Assembly (NCBI GenBank): GCA_014379915.1
Contig: JACMKV010000420.1
Location: 1 to 9,566 of the forward strand
DNA: 9,566 nucleotides
Reading direction: 5' to 3'
From: Burkholderiales bacterium
GTDB lineage: Bacteria > Pseudomonadota > Gammaproteobacteria > Burkholderiales > JACMKV01
Shown: positions 1 to 5,161 of the stretch, piece by piece
Numbering within the stretch: position 1 is the stretch's first letter
Layout: the number at the start of each line of letters is the position of its first letter
Program-made: the position numbers and the translations under genes
The notes under the pieces: model-generated
Seen by the model: only the letters and a program-made list of their open reading frames with translations
Told to the model about the DNA's origin: nothing
Databases searched by the model: none

Positions 1-132
1 CTTGTGCGCGCGAATCAGACCCCGCGCTTCATCCGTGATCGCCGCTTTGGGTTCGGCGCGTAGGCATTCGCCAGTAGCAGACAAGCGAAGTCCAATCTTT
101 TGAAGCGAGTTCAGCAAGTCGAGTGCGCCCAT
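1..132 (-). CDS. TubC N-terminal docking-domain-like protein, 5' part only
   Basis: This is the first 44 codons of a gene that continues beyond base 1. It starts with ATG at 132, reads MGALDLLNSLQKIGLRL and then continues to ITDEARGLIRAHK at the window edge. The pattern (short amphipathic helix with LL..L...G..L, a small beta element, then a T-D/E-A-R..I..HK helix) resembles the TubC N-terminal docking domain. In PKS/NRPS systems that domain mediates protein-protein contacts, and short stand-alone versions are also found in mobile elements. The start is supported by AGGAG about six bases upstream and by a TGATG overlap with the stop codon of the helicase gene, so the two are probably translationally coupled. 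The role here is unknown; a contact partner for the primase-helicase is conceivable. The family match is from memory of the motif and is only moderately secure. Confidence 0.6.
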   Translation of the reverse strand, partial: MGALDLLNSLQKIGLRLSATGECLRAEPKAAITDEARGLIRAHK

Positions 133-2039
133 CAGAACTCCTGCCAGTCGAATTCGTCGGTTGCTGCCGTTATCTCTGTAGCTGGCTGCGAAGTTCGCGA
201 ATTTAGCGTATTTAGGGTGTTATCAATGACTTGCTTGCGCGAAATTGGCTGCGAAGTTTGCGAAGTTAGGTCTGCGTCGCTGTTATCCGAAAAGCTAATT
301 TCGCTAATTTCGCCATCCAGCGAATTCTCGCAAGTGGTGGATAAAGAACTAACTTCTCTAATTTCGCTAATTTCGCACCGGTCTGTTTGTAAAATTCTAT
401 AAATTGTTCGGCCACGGCCCTGTCCGTCCTTGCGTGCCTCCCTAACAACTTCAATTCTCGGCGGCGTCTCACGCAACAGGTCGTCTAATGCGCCGTCCAT
501 TTTGCTGCTCGACAAATGGTTATCAAAACAGCCCTTATGCAACTGCGACCTGTCCGCCTCAGTGCACCCGCGTAGATATGTAACTATTTGTTCGCCGACC
601 ACGGCGCGCTCCCCCGCGCCTTCGGTATCGCCTACTTCACTGAAAATGAACCGCACGGAATCGTGCCAGTAGCGCACCCAGGCACACGCCGCTTCAATGT
701 GCTTTCTTTCGATGGTCAGCGTCAGGTCGGTGAGCGCGAACAGCATGGCCATGCGTAACAGTAGCGGCGCTCGACGTTCGAGCAGAGCTGCGAGTAGATC
801 ACCCTCGCCCTGCCGGTTCAGTTCGCCTCGATACAGTCCGCCGTATAGCTCTGCCGCTTGTGGTGCAAGAGTCATGCGCCGGGCATCCTTCGAGTTCGGG
901 TAATCCCCTTTTGCCAAGCGGATCACTTCGGCTGTGCGTTGCGCCAGCGTATTCACGGTCGCCTGATCGGTCGCCGCTGGAAACTCGATCAGTCGAGTGC
1001 GCTCCGACCAGAAAATCATAAAGCGGTTGGCAAATCCGTTGGTCAATTCCCTTGACTGGATAAGGTTCTTCAGTTCAGACGGCGTGATCGCGCCCGACAG
1101 CGCGATATGCGGGTCACTCGCCCATACTCGGCTGGTTTTGATCGCTGGTCGGATGCTCACCCCGTCCCAGGCGTCGCGCAGCGCGCTAGACAACGTGTTG
1201 CCGTCGCGCTTGCTTTGATGCAGAACATTGGCGAATTCGCTTTCCACGCACCACAATCGCTTGTCATGAATTGGCGCAACCTCTTCTTTCCCGGCCATGA
1301 AGCCATCATGGATCAACAACGCTAAACCTTCGCGGGTCGATAGCCCGCCGATATGCGTTTGCCCAAGCAGGTCCCCCGACGGGTCGTGCTCACCGACAGC
1401 ATGGCGAATACGTTGTACAAGCGAGAGCGCATCCCCTTTCCGGCCGCGTCCTGAGCGCCCGACATGGAGCGTGAATATTCTGGCGTGGTGCCAAGTGTTG
1501 CCGATTGGCAGATAAACCCCCCGCCCGATCATCGCCGACAGAAACGTCAGATACCCAGCTGCAACTGCATACTCGTTCGCCTCTGTCGTGGCTGCTGCTG
1601 CGCGTCCTACCTCTCCGGCTAGTCCGTACAGCGCCGTCGGGTGGGGTTGCGGTTGGTTCGTGTGACGATCTTCCTCGACATTGCTCGCTGAATCCCTCGC
1701 TGTCACGTTACCTTTATCGTCGGGATGTATCTCCTGCTTACCGTTCGCCGTACCGCGTTCTGTGCGGGTTTCTCGCGTGCCGTCGAGTAGGCGACGCACG
1801 TCTTGCCAGTGATATTCGGCGCAGCTCGCGTGCTGGCACTTGAAGCCAAGTTCGCCCGATGGTTTGCGGAATAGTGCCGCTTCGCCGAAACCGTGATCGG
1901 GATTGAACGGACAATGATCGAGCTTGAAGCGCTCGCTGCCTTCGTGCGTGTCTTGCTTGTGGCCGATACCCAGACGCAACAGGAATTCAGCAAGGTCGAA
2001 GCTCGAAACGAAAACGCGCGGCAGCGGCCTTCTGATGCG
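132..2039 (-). CDS. DUF3987-like helicase/ATPase with primase-type zinc finger (downstream part of a split primase-helicase)
   Basis: Probable replicative helicase of the element. The frame is open from just after a TAG at 2042-2040, but no ATG or GTG occurs before the zinc finger; the only usual start is a TTG at 1979 with no ribosome-binding site. Residues counted from that TTG (615 aa): a zinc-binding motif with C23, H29, C48 and C53, as found after primase domains; a P-loop variant GRSGRGRKG at 174-182; an acidic Walker-B-like LWCVESE ending at 247; a sensor-like ALSGAITPSEL near 293-303; and NGFANR at 314-319, a likely arginine-finger region. A winged-helix-like segment precedes a low-complexity tail (about 535-600) rich in EIS, TSQ and LN triplets, encoded by 9-bp DNA repeats. 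The frame upstream of the TTG encodes SSFDLAEFL, which reads as natural family sequence joining primase to zinc finger. The gene is therefore probably the second half of one primase-helicase. The exact family assignment is inferred from motifs. Confidence 0.75.
   Translation of the reverse strand, partial: RIRRPLPRVFVSSFDLAEFLLRLGIGHKQDTHEGSERFKLDHCPFNPDHGFGEAALFRKPSGELGFKCQHASCAEYHWQDVRRLLDGTRETRTERGTANGKQEIHPDDKGNVTARDSASNVEEDRHTNQPQPHPTALYGLAGEVGRAAAATTEANEYAVAAGYLTFLSAMIGRGVYLPIGNTWHHARIFTLHVGRSGRGRKGDALSLVQRIRHAVGEHDPSGDLLGQTHIGGLSTREGLALLIHDGFMAGKEEVAPIHDKRLWCVESEFANVLHQSKRDGNTLSSALRDAWDGVSIRPAIKTSRVWASDPHIALSGAITPSELKNLIQSRELTNGFANRFMIFWSERTRLIEFPAATDQATVNTLAQRTAEVIRLAKGDYPNSKDARRMTLAPQAAELYGGLYRGELNRQGEGDLLAALLERRAPLLLRMAMLFALTDLTLTIERKHIEAACAWVRYWHDSVRFIFSEVGDTEGAGERAVVGEQIVTYLRGCTEADRSQLHKGCFDNHLSSSKMDGALDDLLRETPPRIEVVREARKDGQGRGRTIYRILQTDRCEISEIREVSSLSTTCENSLDGEISEISFSDNSDADLTSQTSQPISRKQVIDNTLNTLNSRTSQPATEITAATDEFDWQEF
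188..376. repeat. Mirror-symmetric array of 9-bp iteron-like repeats inside the helicase gene
   Basis: On the plus strand, units of the type GCGAAGTTA occur in tandem at 188-196, 197-205 and 206-214, singly at 239-247, and in tandem at 251-259 and 260-268. Units of the opposite orientation, CTAATTTCG, occur at 295-303 and 304-312, then at 349-357, 358-366 and 367-375. A 19-bp stretch at 295-313 is repeated exactly at 358-376. The outer blocks (188-214 and 350-376) match as an inverted repeat at 21 of 27 positions and the inner blocks (251-268 and 296-313) at 15 of 18. Both pairs are centred on base 282. The region is AT-richer than its surroundings. Iterons near the primase gene mark replication origins in P4-like and staphylococcal satellite elements, so an origin is a plausible role. 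The units are multiples of three bases and are translated into the helicase tail. Confidence 0.75.
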
Positions 2040-2796
2040 CTACAGGCCCCGCCTGACTGAGTGCTCGTAGTTGCGCCACGGTGATGCTGACCGTGCGCTG
2101 CGGCGCGCGTACCAGCCGCGACAGACGCCACGGTGCAAGCGCCGGGATATGGTCGCCTTTGTTCGCGACCGTGCCGTACAGCTTAACGATGCGACCGGCG
2201 TTGAACACACTGGTATCGAGCTTGGTGGCGTCGTTGTCGAAACGCTCCGCGAGTGTGACCAAAACGCTCTTAATCAGATCCCGGTTCGTCTCATCGTTCG
2301 GCAGGTCGATTGGGTAGAGCAGGTGCATGCCGTTACCGCTTTCTGCGATCAGCGGTTCCGGCCAGCCTTTTGCCTTTAGGAAGCTGTAACACTCGCGCGC
2401 CTTATCCTTTGCCGCGGCAAGCTGCACGTCGGTAGCACTCGTGTCCTTCGGCCTTGCCGGGTCGAAGTCGAGCAACAACCAGCGGCGCAATGTCACGTTG
2501 GCATCGGTCGCCGTGGCCGTGACATTTTCCTGAACCCGGTTCGCGCAGCGCGCCAGCAAGTGCGGGTCGATCCGGTTCATCGTTACATAGACCGCAGCGC
2601 CGGCTTTGTTCAGCCTGGCTGCTTCCCGGACAAGAGCGTCGCGGTGATCGCCGTCGAAATAACCGGCGTCGGTGCGTTTGCGTCCGCGTGTATGCAGCGC
2701 ACGCAGTTCGATTACATCATCGGGTTCAAACAGCGCGTCGAGTGCTTGCCAGATGAGCGCGGCATCGGCCTGTGGAACGGGGAGCGGCGCGTTCAT
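1987..2796 (-). CDS. Archaeo-eukaryotic-type (PrimPol-like) DNA primase domain protein
   Basis: Likely initiates DNA synthesis for the element by making primers. Numbered from the ATG at 2796 (269 aa), it shows the AEP catalytic signature: LLLDFDP with D110 and D112 (metal ligands), SGNGMH with H158, and a KLDTSV...GRIVKLYGT segment with D194, R202 and K205. The 2796 start is preferred over the longer reading from 2886 because it forms an ATGA overlap with the stop of the preceding 47-codon ORF. There is no clear Shine-Dalgarno, so coupling is likely. The C-terminus is odd: after HQKAAAARF the frame reads FRFELRPC and stops at 1987, while the neighbouring frame gives VSSFDLAEFL leading straight into the helicase zinc finger. 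Removing one T from the T4 run (complement of 2011-2014) would yield a continuous primase-helicase of about 887 residues. This could be a real mutation, a sequencing error or frameshift expression. Confidence 0.8.
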   Translation of the reverse strand: MNAPLPVPQADAALIWQALDALFEPDDVIELRALHTRGRKRTDAGYFDGDHRDALVREAARLNKAGAAVYVTMNRIDPHLLARCANRVQENVTATATDANVTLRRWLLLDFDPARPKDTSATDVQLAAAKDKARECYSFLKAKGWPEPLIAESGNGMHLLYPIDLPNDETNRDLIKSVLVTLAERFDNDATKLDTSVFNAGRIVKLYGTVANKGDHIPALAPWRLSRLVRAPQRTVSITVAQLRALSQAGPVAHQKAAAARFRFELRPC

Positions 2797-2936
2797 CGCA
2801 AGACCATGAGGACGGCTATTACTGCTTCCTGGGTCACGCCAACCGTTGCGGGCAGGTTTCGTTGGCGCTTTTCGATCAGGGCGCAAAGGTTAGCATTGGT
2901 TAGCAAGCGCGATGCCTGTTCCTTTGCCGCGTTCAT
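2793..2936 (-). CDS. 47-residue protein, possible terminase-small-subunit-like fragment
   Basis: This is a short ORF between the 109-residue gene and the primase. It starts ATG at 2936 and reads MNAAKEQASRLLTNANL, ending in AVIAVLMVLR. Its start overlaps the stop of the upstream gene (ATGA), and its own stop overlaps the primase ATG in the same ATGA fashion. A GTGGGG about six bases upstream could act as a weak ribosome-binding site. Filling the gap exactly with two four-base overlaps argues strongly that it is translated. The segment A-S-R-L-L-x-N-A-N-L..L-I..R-Q followed by G-V-T-Q-E..I resembles part of phage small terminase subunits, but at 47 residues it lacks most of such a protein. Function unknown; it may serve mainly to couple translation of the primase. 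Confidence 0.6.
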   Translation of the reverse strand: MNAAKEQASRLLTNANLCALIEKRQRNLPATVGVTQEAVIAVLMVLR

Positions 2937-3262
2937 CGCAAGCCCCACTTTCCGCGAAGCGCATCAAGAGCGAGAAAGCAAGCGCCGTCTCGCAGGTATT
3001 CCAAAGCGTCGGCGTCAAGGCTTGCGTAACGTTCGAGCTTCCGCAGCGTCTTGGCGGCAACGTCGTTTGCATCCATCGTTGCAACTTTGCGGTAGTCGAG
3101 CCGGCGAATCGCCAGCTCAACTTCATGCGGCAACCTCATCTCGATCGCGTAGAGATCGCGGCCGCCTTGTTCGTCGTTCGGCCGCGCGCTATGATGGGTT
3201 TCGTGTGCAGTTCTGAAGGCCGTTCGGGTTCCCAGCCCGGCGGCCTTTGCTTTTGGTGTCAT
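2933..3262 (-). CDS. Hypothetical protein, 109 aa
   Basis: Not recognised as a known family. The N-terminal third is polar with a histidine-rich AHETHH stretch near residue 19-24. The rest (about 40-109) looks helical: MRLPHEVELAIRRLDYRKV followed by a segment with regularly spaced leucines and alanines, and a basic GKWGLR end. There is no signal peptide or membrane segment. The start at 3262 has GAGG six to seven bases upstream, overlapping the stop codon of alpA, and only seven bases separate the two genes. Its own stop overlaps the start of the 47-codon ORF. It therefore belongs to the alpA-primase operon and probably serves replication or control of the element, which is inference from position only. 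Confidence 0.7.
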   Translation of the reverse strand: MTPKAKAAGLGTRTAFRTAHETHHSARPNDEQGGRDLYAIEMRLPHEVELAIRRLDYRKVATMDANDVAAKTLRKLERYASLDADALEYLRDGACFLALDALRGKWGLR

Positions 3263-3269
3263 GGCCGCC

Positions 3270-3467
3270 TCACTTACCGGCGGCTTCGATCAGCGCCCTT
3301 ATATCCTCGGTACGCCAAGCTGTGGTTCGCACGCCCAGCTTTACGGATTTTGGGTAGCGCCCGCTGCGGACGCCCTCCCACCATGTGCTTTTGCCTACCG
3401 GGTAAACCTTGAGAATTGCGGGAAGCCGGACGAAGCCGGTTTCAGGAAGTGAATATGCGTCTGACAT
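3270..3467 (-). CDS. alpA: AlpA-family phage/island transcriptional regulator
   Basis: A 65-residue DNA-binding protein with the typical AlpA layout: an N-terminal helix-turn-helix of the MerR/excisionase type (VRLPAILKVYPVGKSTWW, about residues 13-30), then the wing EGVRSGRYPKSVKLGVRTTAWR and a closing helix EDIRALIEAAGK. The P-x-G-x-S-T-x-W and R-x-P-K-x-x-K-L motifs are diagnostic. Members usually activate genes of prophages or islands, often the integrase, or act as excision factors. The length is normal for the family. The start at 3467 has CGAGG about six bases upstream, and this ribosome-binding site is one arm of a perfect 8-bp inverted repeat. The gene leads the replication module and is preceded by a 120-bp control region with a further inverted repeat. 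Whether it controls the integrase at 6379 cannot be told from sequence. Confidence 0.88.
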   Translation of the reverse strand: MSDAYSLPETGFVRLPAILKVYPVGKSTWWEGVRSGRYPKSVKLGVRTTAWRTEDIRALIEAAGK

Positions 3468-3470
3468 CGT

Positions 3471-3499
3471 TTGCCTCGGTCTGAGATGGAACGAGGCAA
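3471..3499 (-). promoter_or_regulatory. Hairpin covering the alpA ribosome-binding site
   Basis: TTGCCTCG at 3471-3478 and CGAGGCAA at 3492-3499 form a perfect 8-bp inverted repeat with a 13-base loop. In the transcript of the minus strand the 3471-3478 arm contains the CGAGG Shine-Dalgarno of alpA, only three bases before its ATG. The fold would block ribosome entry. Alternatively the repeat is a protein-binding operator. Confidence 0.55.
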
Positions 3500-3529
3500 T
3501 CCTGCGCGGGATAGGGGGCTCGCTTGCAA

Positions 3530-3582
3530 CCTAGCTCGTTGCTACATTGATTTTATGCAGATTTCTTGAGCTTCGAGCTAGG
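3530..3582 (-). promoter_or_regulatory. Inverted repeat and possible -10 element upstream of alpA
   Basis: CCTAGCTCG at 3530-3538 and CGAGCTAGG at 3574-3582 are perfect 9-bp inverted arms separated by 35 bases. On the minus strand the spacer holds TAAAAT (3555-3550), a good match to a -10 box; I see no convincing -35. The arrangement suggests an operator flanking the alpA promoter. The right arm lies just beyond the stop of the 262-residue gene, so a role at its 3' end is the alternative. Confidence 0.4.
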
Positions 3583-3589
3583 GGCTTGC

Positions 3590-4378
3590 TCAATATTGCC
3601 ACTTGTTTTCTGTGGGCGCATCTTTAGGCTCCGCTAATATCTGCTTGAGTCGAGCGACGGAAATAGGCTTATCAGTTGAGCGGGAAATCTCTTTTTCTGC
3701 CACTACTTTGAGGAAACCCCTGGTTCCCTTTTTCTTCTCATCGTTGACCCACTGCAGAAGCCTGCCGCGTCTCATTGCGGCAGATTCACGCTGCTGCCCT
3801 ATGTCTTGTTGCGCAACACGAACGCCTGGCGTTGCCGGGGCATAGTTGTCTATTAATTCCCACCAGATGGCAGGAACCTGATCCCATGGGCCATCATCAT
3901 CCTCTTCTTCTCGTGCGGGGTTCCCCCACGGGATGATGCCTGCAACGGCCTCATATAGCTTTCGGCCGTTGAAGTAATATCCATCGAGCGTGTGGATTCG
4001 TGACAGTGGGTCAGGATCACGCAGCATCATCAACGTGTTCGTCCTTCCTTCCCCTCGAACTGGCAATGGCAGAACACCATCGTAAATTTCAAGCTGCCCT
4101 TTTTCGATCATGTCCGCGTATATCGAAACGGCCCTCCTGATCAGCTCCGAATTCTGTTCGCGAATGTCATCGGCTAAGTGCTGCTGATCGATTTCCGTAC
4201 GAAGAACGTAAGTGGCTGTGAGCCACATACGTATTGCCGTTTCTATCAGAACATAGCTCGGAAACTTCTCGTCTTCGCGCCAGTAGGCTCTCTTGTCCGC
4301 CCGGATAATCGTCGTTTCGCGAGTGACGACACGAGGTTCGGATGATTTGGATGTTCTCGGCTTAGCTTCGCGTGCCAT
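3590..4378 (-). CDS. Hypothetical protein, 262 aa
   Basis: I do not recognise the family. The start at 4378 has GGAAGG about six bases upstream. The first 35 residues are basic and serine/threonine-rich. Residues 38-95 look helical with two tryptophan/tyrosine-rich turns (IRMWLTATYVL near 49-59). Around 127-150 is an aromatic patch, TLDGYYFNGRKLYEAVAG. An acidic run REEEDDD spans 156-162, followed by WW at 172-173. The C-terminal 60 residues (RRGRLLQWVNDEKKKGTRGFLKVVAEKEIS and onward) resemble a small helical module common at the ends of accessory regulators. There is no signal peptide or transmembrane span. The DNA is less GC-rich than its neighbours, in keeping with acquired accessory DNA. 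It stands alone between higBA and alpA with its own upstream region, so a single-gene transcript is possible. Confidence 0.75.
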   Translation of the reverse strand: MAREAKPRTSKSSEPRVVTRETTIIRADKRAYWREDEKFPSYVLIETAIRMWLTATYVLRTEIDQQHLADDIREQNSELIRRAVSIYADMIEKGQLEIYDGVLPLPVRGEGRTNTLMMLRDPDPLSRIHTLDGYYFNGRKLYEAVAGIIPWGNPAREEEDDDGPWDQVPAIWWELIDNYAPATPGVRVAQQDIGQQRESAAMRRGRLLQWVNDEKKKGTRGFLKVVAEKEISRSTDKPISVARLKQILAEPKDAPTENKWQY

Positions 4379-4389
4379 AGCGCCCTTCC

Positions 4390-4460
4390 GCTACCCTTGG
4401 GAAAGGTGCCAAGCCAGCCGGCAAGGGTTCCGGCGTTCGGGAGCTACCCTAGGCTTGGCA
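4390..4460 (-). promoter_or_regulatory. Nested inverted and direct repeats upstream of the 262-aa gene
   Basis: TGCCAAGCC at 4407-4415 and GGCTTGGCA at 4452-4460 form a perfect 9-bp inverted repeat with a 36-base spacer. Interleaved are ACCCTTG (4393-4399) with its complement CAAGGGT (4422-4428), and a direct repeat GCTACCCT at 4390-4397 and 4443-4450. They fill the 99-base gap between higA and the next gene. They could be an operator for a looping repressor or a transcript fold ending the higBA message; no T-run is present. Confidence 0.35.
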
Positions 4461-4477
4461 TTGAAGATTCGCAGCCG

Positions 4478-4798
4478 CTAAGCCGCCTTCACGTCTACCT
4501 GCTCAATCCCCTCATAGCCACCCTGCTGTTCAAGCTCCCACACATCAAGCGCCTGCTGCAATCGCAGCCATAACCCCGCCCCATTGCCCAGCAGCTTGCC
4601 GATACGGATAGCCATGTCCACTGACACCGGACGCTTCTCATGCAAAATCTCCGAGACGGTAAGGCGCGATACTCCAAGCCTTTGCGCCAACTCCGTCTGT
4701 GTCATCCTGAGCGCGGGCAACACGTCTTCACGCAGAATTTCACCAGGATGCGTCGGTCTGCGCTTTGGGTCGCGCAAGCTGCGGGTGTTTTTCGCCAT
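4478..4798 (-). CDS. higA: HigA-family antitoxin (XRE helix-turn-helix)
   Basis: A 106-residue antitoxin that neutralises HigB and normally represses its own promoter. It starts at ATG 4798, giving MAKNTRSLRDPKRRPTHPGEI. The HPGEIL-x-E-x-(V/F)-L motif (17-27) followed by the helix-turn-helix MTQTELAQRLGVSRLTVSEIL (about 32-52) and the segment RPVSVDMAIRIGKLLG is the classic HigA/VapI signature. The length is normal for the family. A longer reading from 4888 is possible but would overlap the toxin gene by 90 bases and lacks family support; the chosen ATG shares one base with the toxin stop (TAATG), typical of coupled TA pairs. The last 20 residues (ELEQQGGYEGIEQVDVKAA) are acidic, as is common in this family. 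Confidence 0.92.
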   Translation of the reverse strand: MAKNTRSLRDPKRRPTHPGEILREDVLPALRMTQTELAQRLGVSRLTVSEILHEKRPVSVDMAIRIGKLLGNGAGLWLRLQQALDVWELEQQGGYEGIEQVDVKAA

Positions 4799-5076
4799 TA
4801 GTGATAATCCTCCAGATTCACGATTTCCGCGTCGCCGTCCTCGAATACAAAGGTTAAGCGCCAGTTCCCGGAAACCCGCAGGCTCCACAGGTTTTTCCGG
4901 TCGCCCTTCAAGCGATGCAGAAACCAGCCCGGCACATTTAATTCTTCCGGTTCCGCCGCGTTGTCCAATGCGTCGAGCAAGCGGCCAAGGCGCAGCGCCT
5001 GTTGAGGCTGAATACCGCGAACGTCTCCGGCACGAAAGAAACGCTCAAGCCCCTTGTGCTTGAAGCTTCTAATCAA
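4798..5076 (-). CDS. higB: HigB-family toxin (RelE-like mRNA interferase)
   Basis: A 92-residue toxin predicted to cleave mRNA on translating ribosomes. The N-terminal MIRSFKHKGLERFF, the central LNVPGWFLHRLKGDR and the C-terminal GNWRLTFVFEDGDAEIVNLEDYH match the HigB/RelE-superfamily plan, including the conserved G-N-W-R-(L/I)-x-F core and the final D-Y-H. Length is normal. The start codon is TTG at 5076; it is chosen because the family begins at exactly this MI(K/R)SF position and no ATG or GTG lies just upstream. No Shine-Dalgarno is visible, and a -10-like TACACT ends only five bases before the TTG, so the mRNA may be nearly leaderless. Toxin precedes antitoxin, the usual order for higBA. 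In this element the pair probably stabilises the island against loss or acts in phage defence, which is inference. Confidence 0.9.
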   Translation of the reverse strand: MIRSFKHKGLERFFRAGDVRGIQPQQALRLGRLLDALDNAAEPEELNVPGWFLHRLKGDRKNLWSLRVSGNWRLTFVFEDGDAEIVNLEDYH

Positions 5077-5081
5077 CGTGG

Positions 5082-5121
5082 AGTGTACTGCACTGGATTA
5101 CAATGTGCAATGTAGGACACT
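5082..5121 (-). promoter_or_regulatory. higBA promoter with overlapping palindromic operator
   Basis: AGTGTACTGCA (5082-5092) and TGTAGGACACT (5111-5121) pair as inverted arms at 9 of 11 positions. Within the array, TGCAC (5089-5093) and GTGCA (5105-5109) form a second perfect inverted pair. On the minus strand TTGCAC and TACACT (5087-5082) sit 17 bases apart as weak -35/-10 boxes, so the left arm covers the -10. This fits HigA autorepression. Confidence 0.5.
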
Positions 5122-5161
5122 ACTGGACGCACAATCGTTGCGTTTGCCCTTTGGCGAAAAA

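Noticed and set aside
188..376. Repeats as a CRISPR array
   Set aside because: Units are 9 bp, often directly adjacent, occur in both orientations and lie within a coding frame; there are no uniform spacers and no cas genes.
1703..2131. 142-codon minus-strand ORF across the primase-helicase junction
   Set aside because: It overlaps both genes in the third frame, its sequence is low-complexity Ala/Ser/Arg without family features, and the overlapping frames carry clear catalytic motifs.
2560..3412. Plus-strand ORFs opposite the alpA-primase region (for example 2560-3216 and 2912-3412)
   Set aside because: They are arginine-rich antisense shadows without recognisable motifs, and overlap genes with overlapping-stop coupling on the minus strand.
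4798..4888. Extended higA N-terminus from 4888
   Set aside because: The 30 extra residues are basic, antisense-like in composition and overlap higB; the family starts near MAKNT and the TAATG junction supports 4798.
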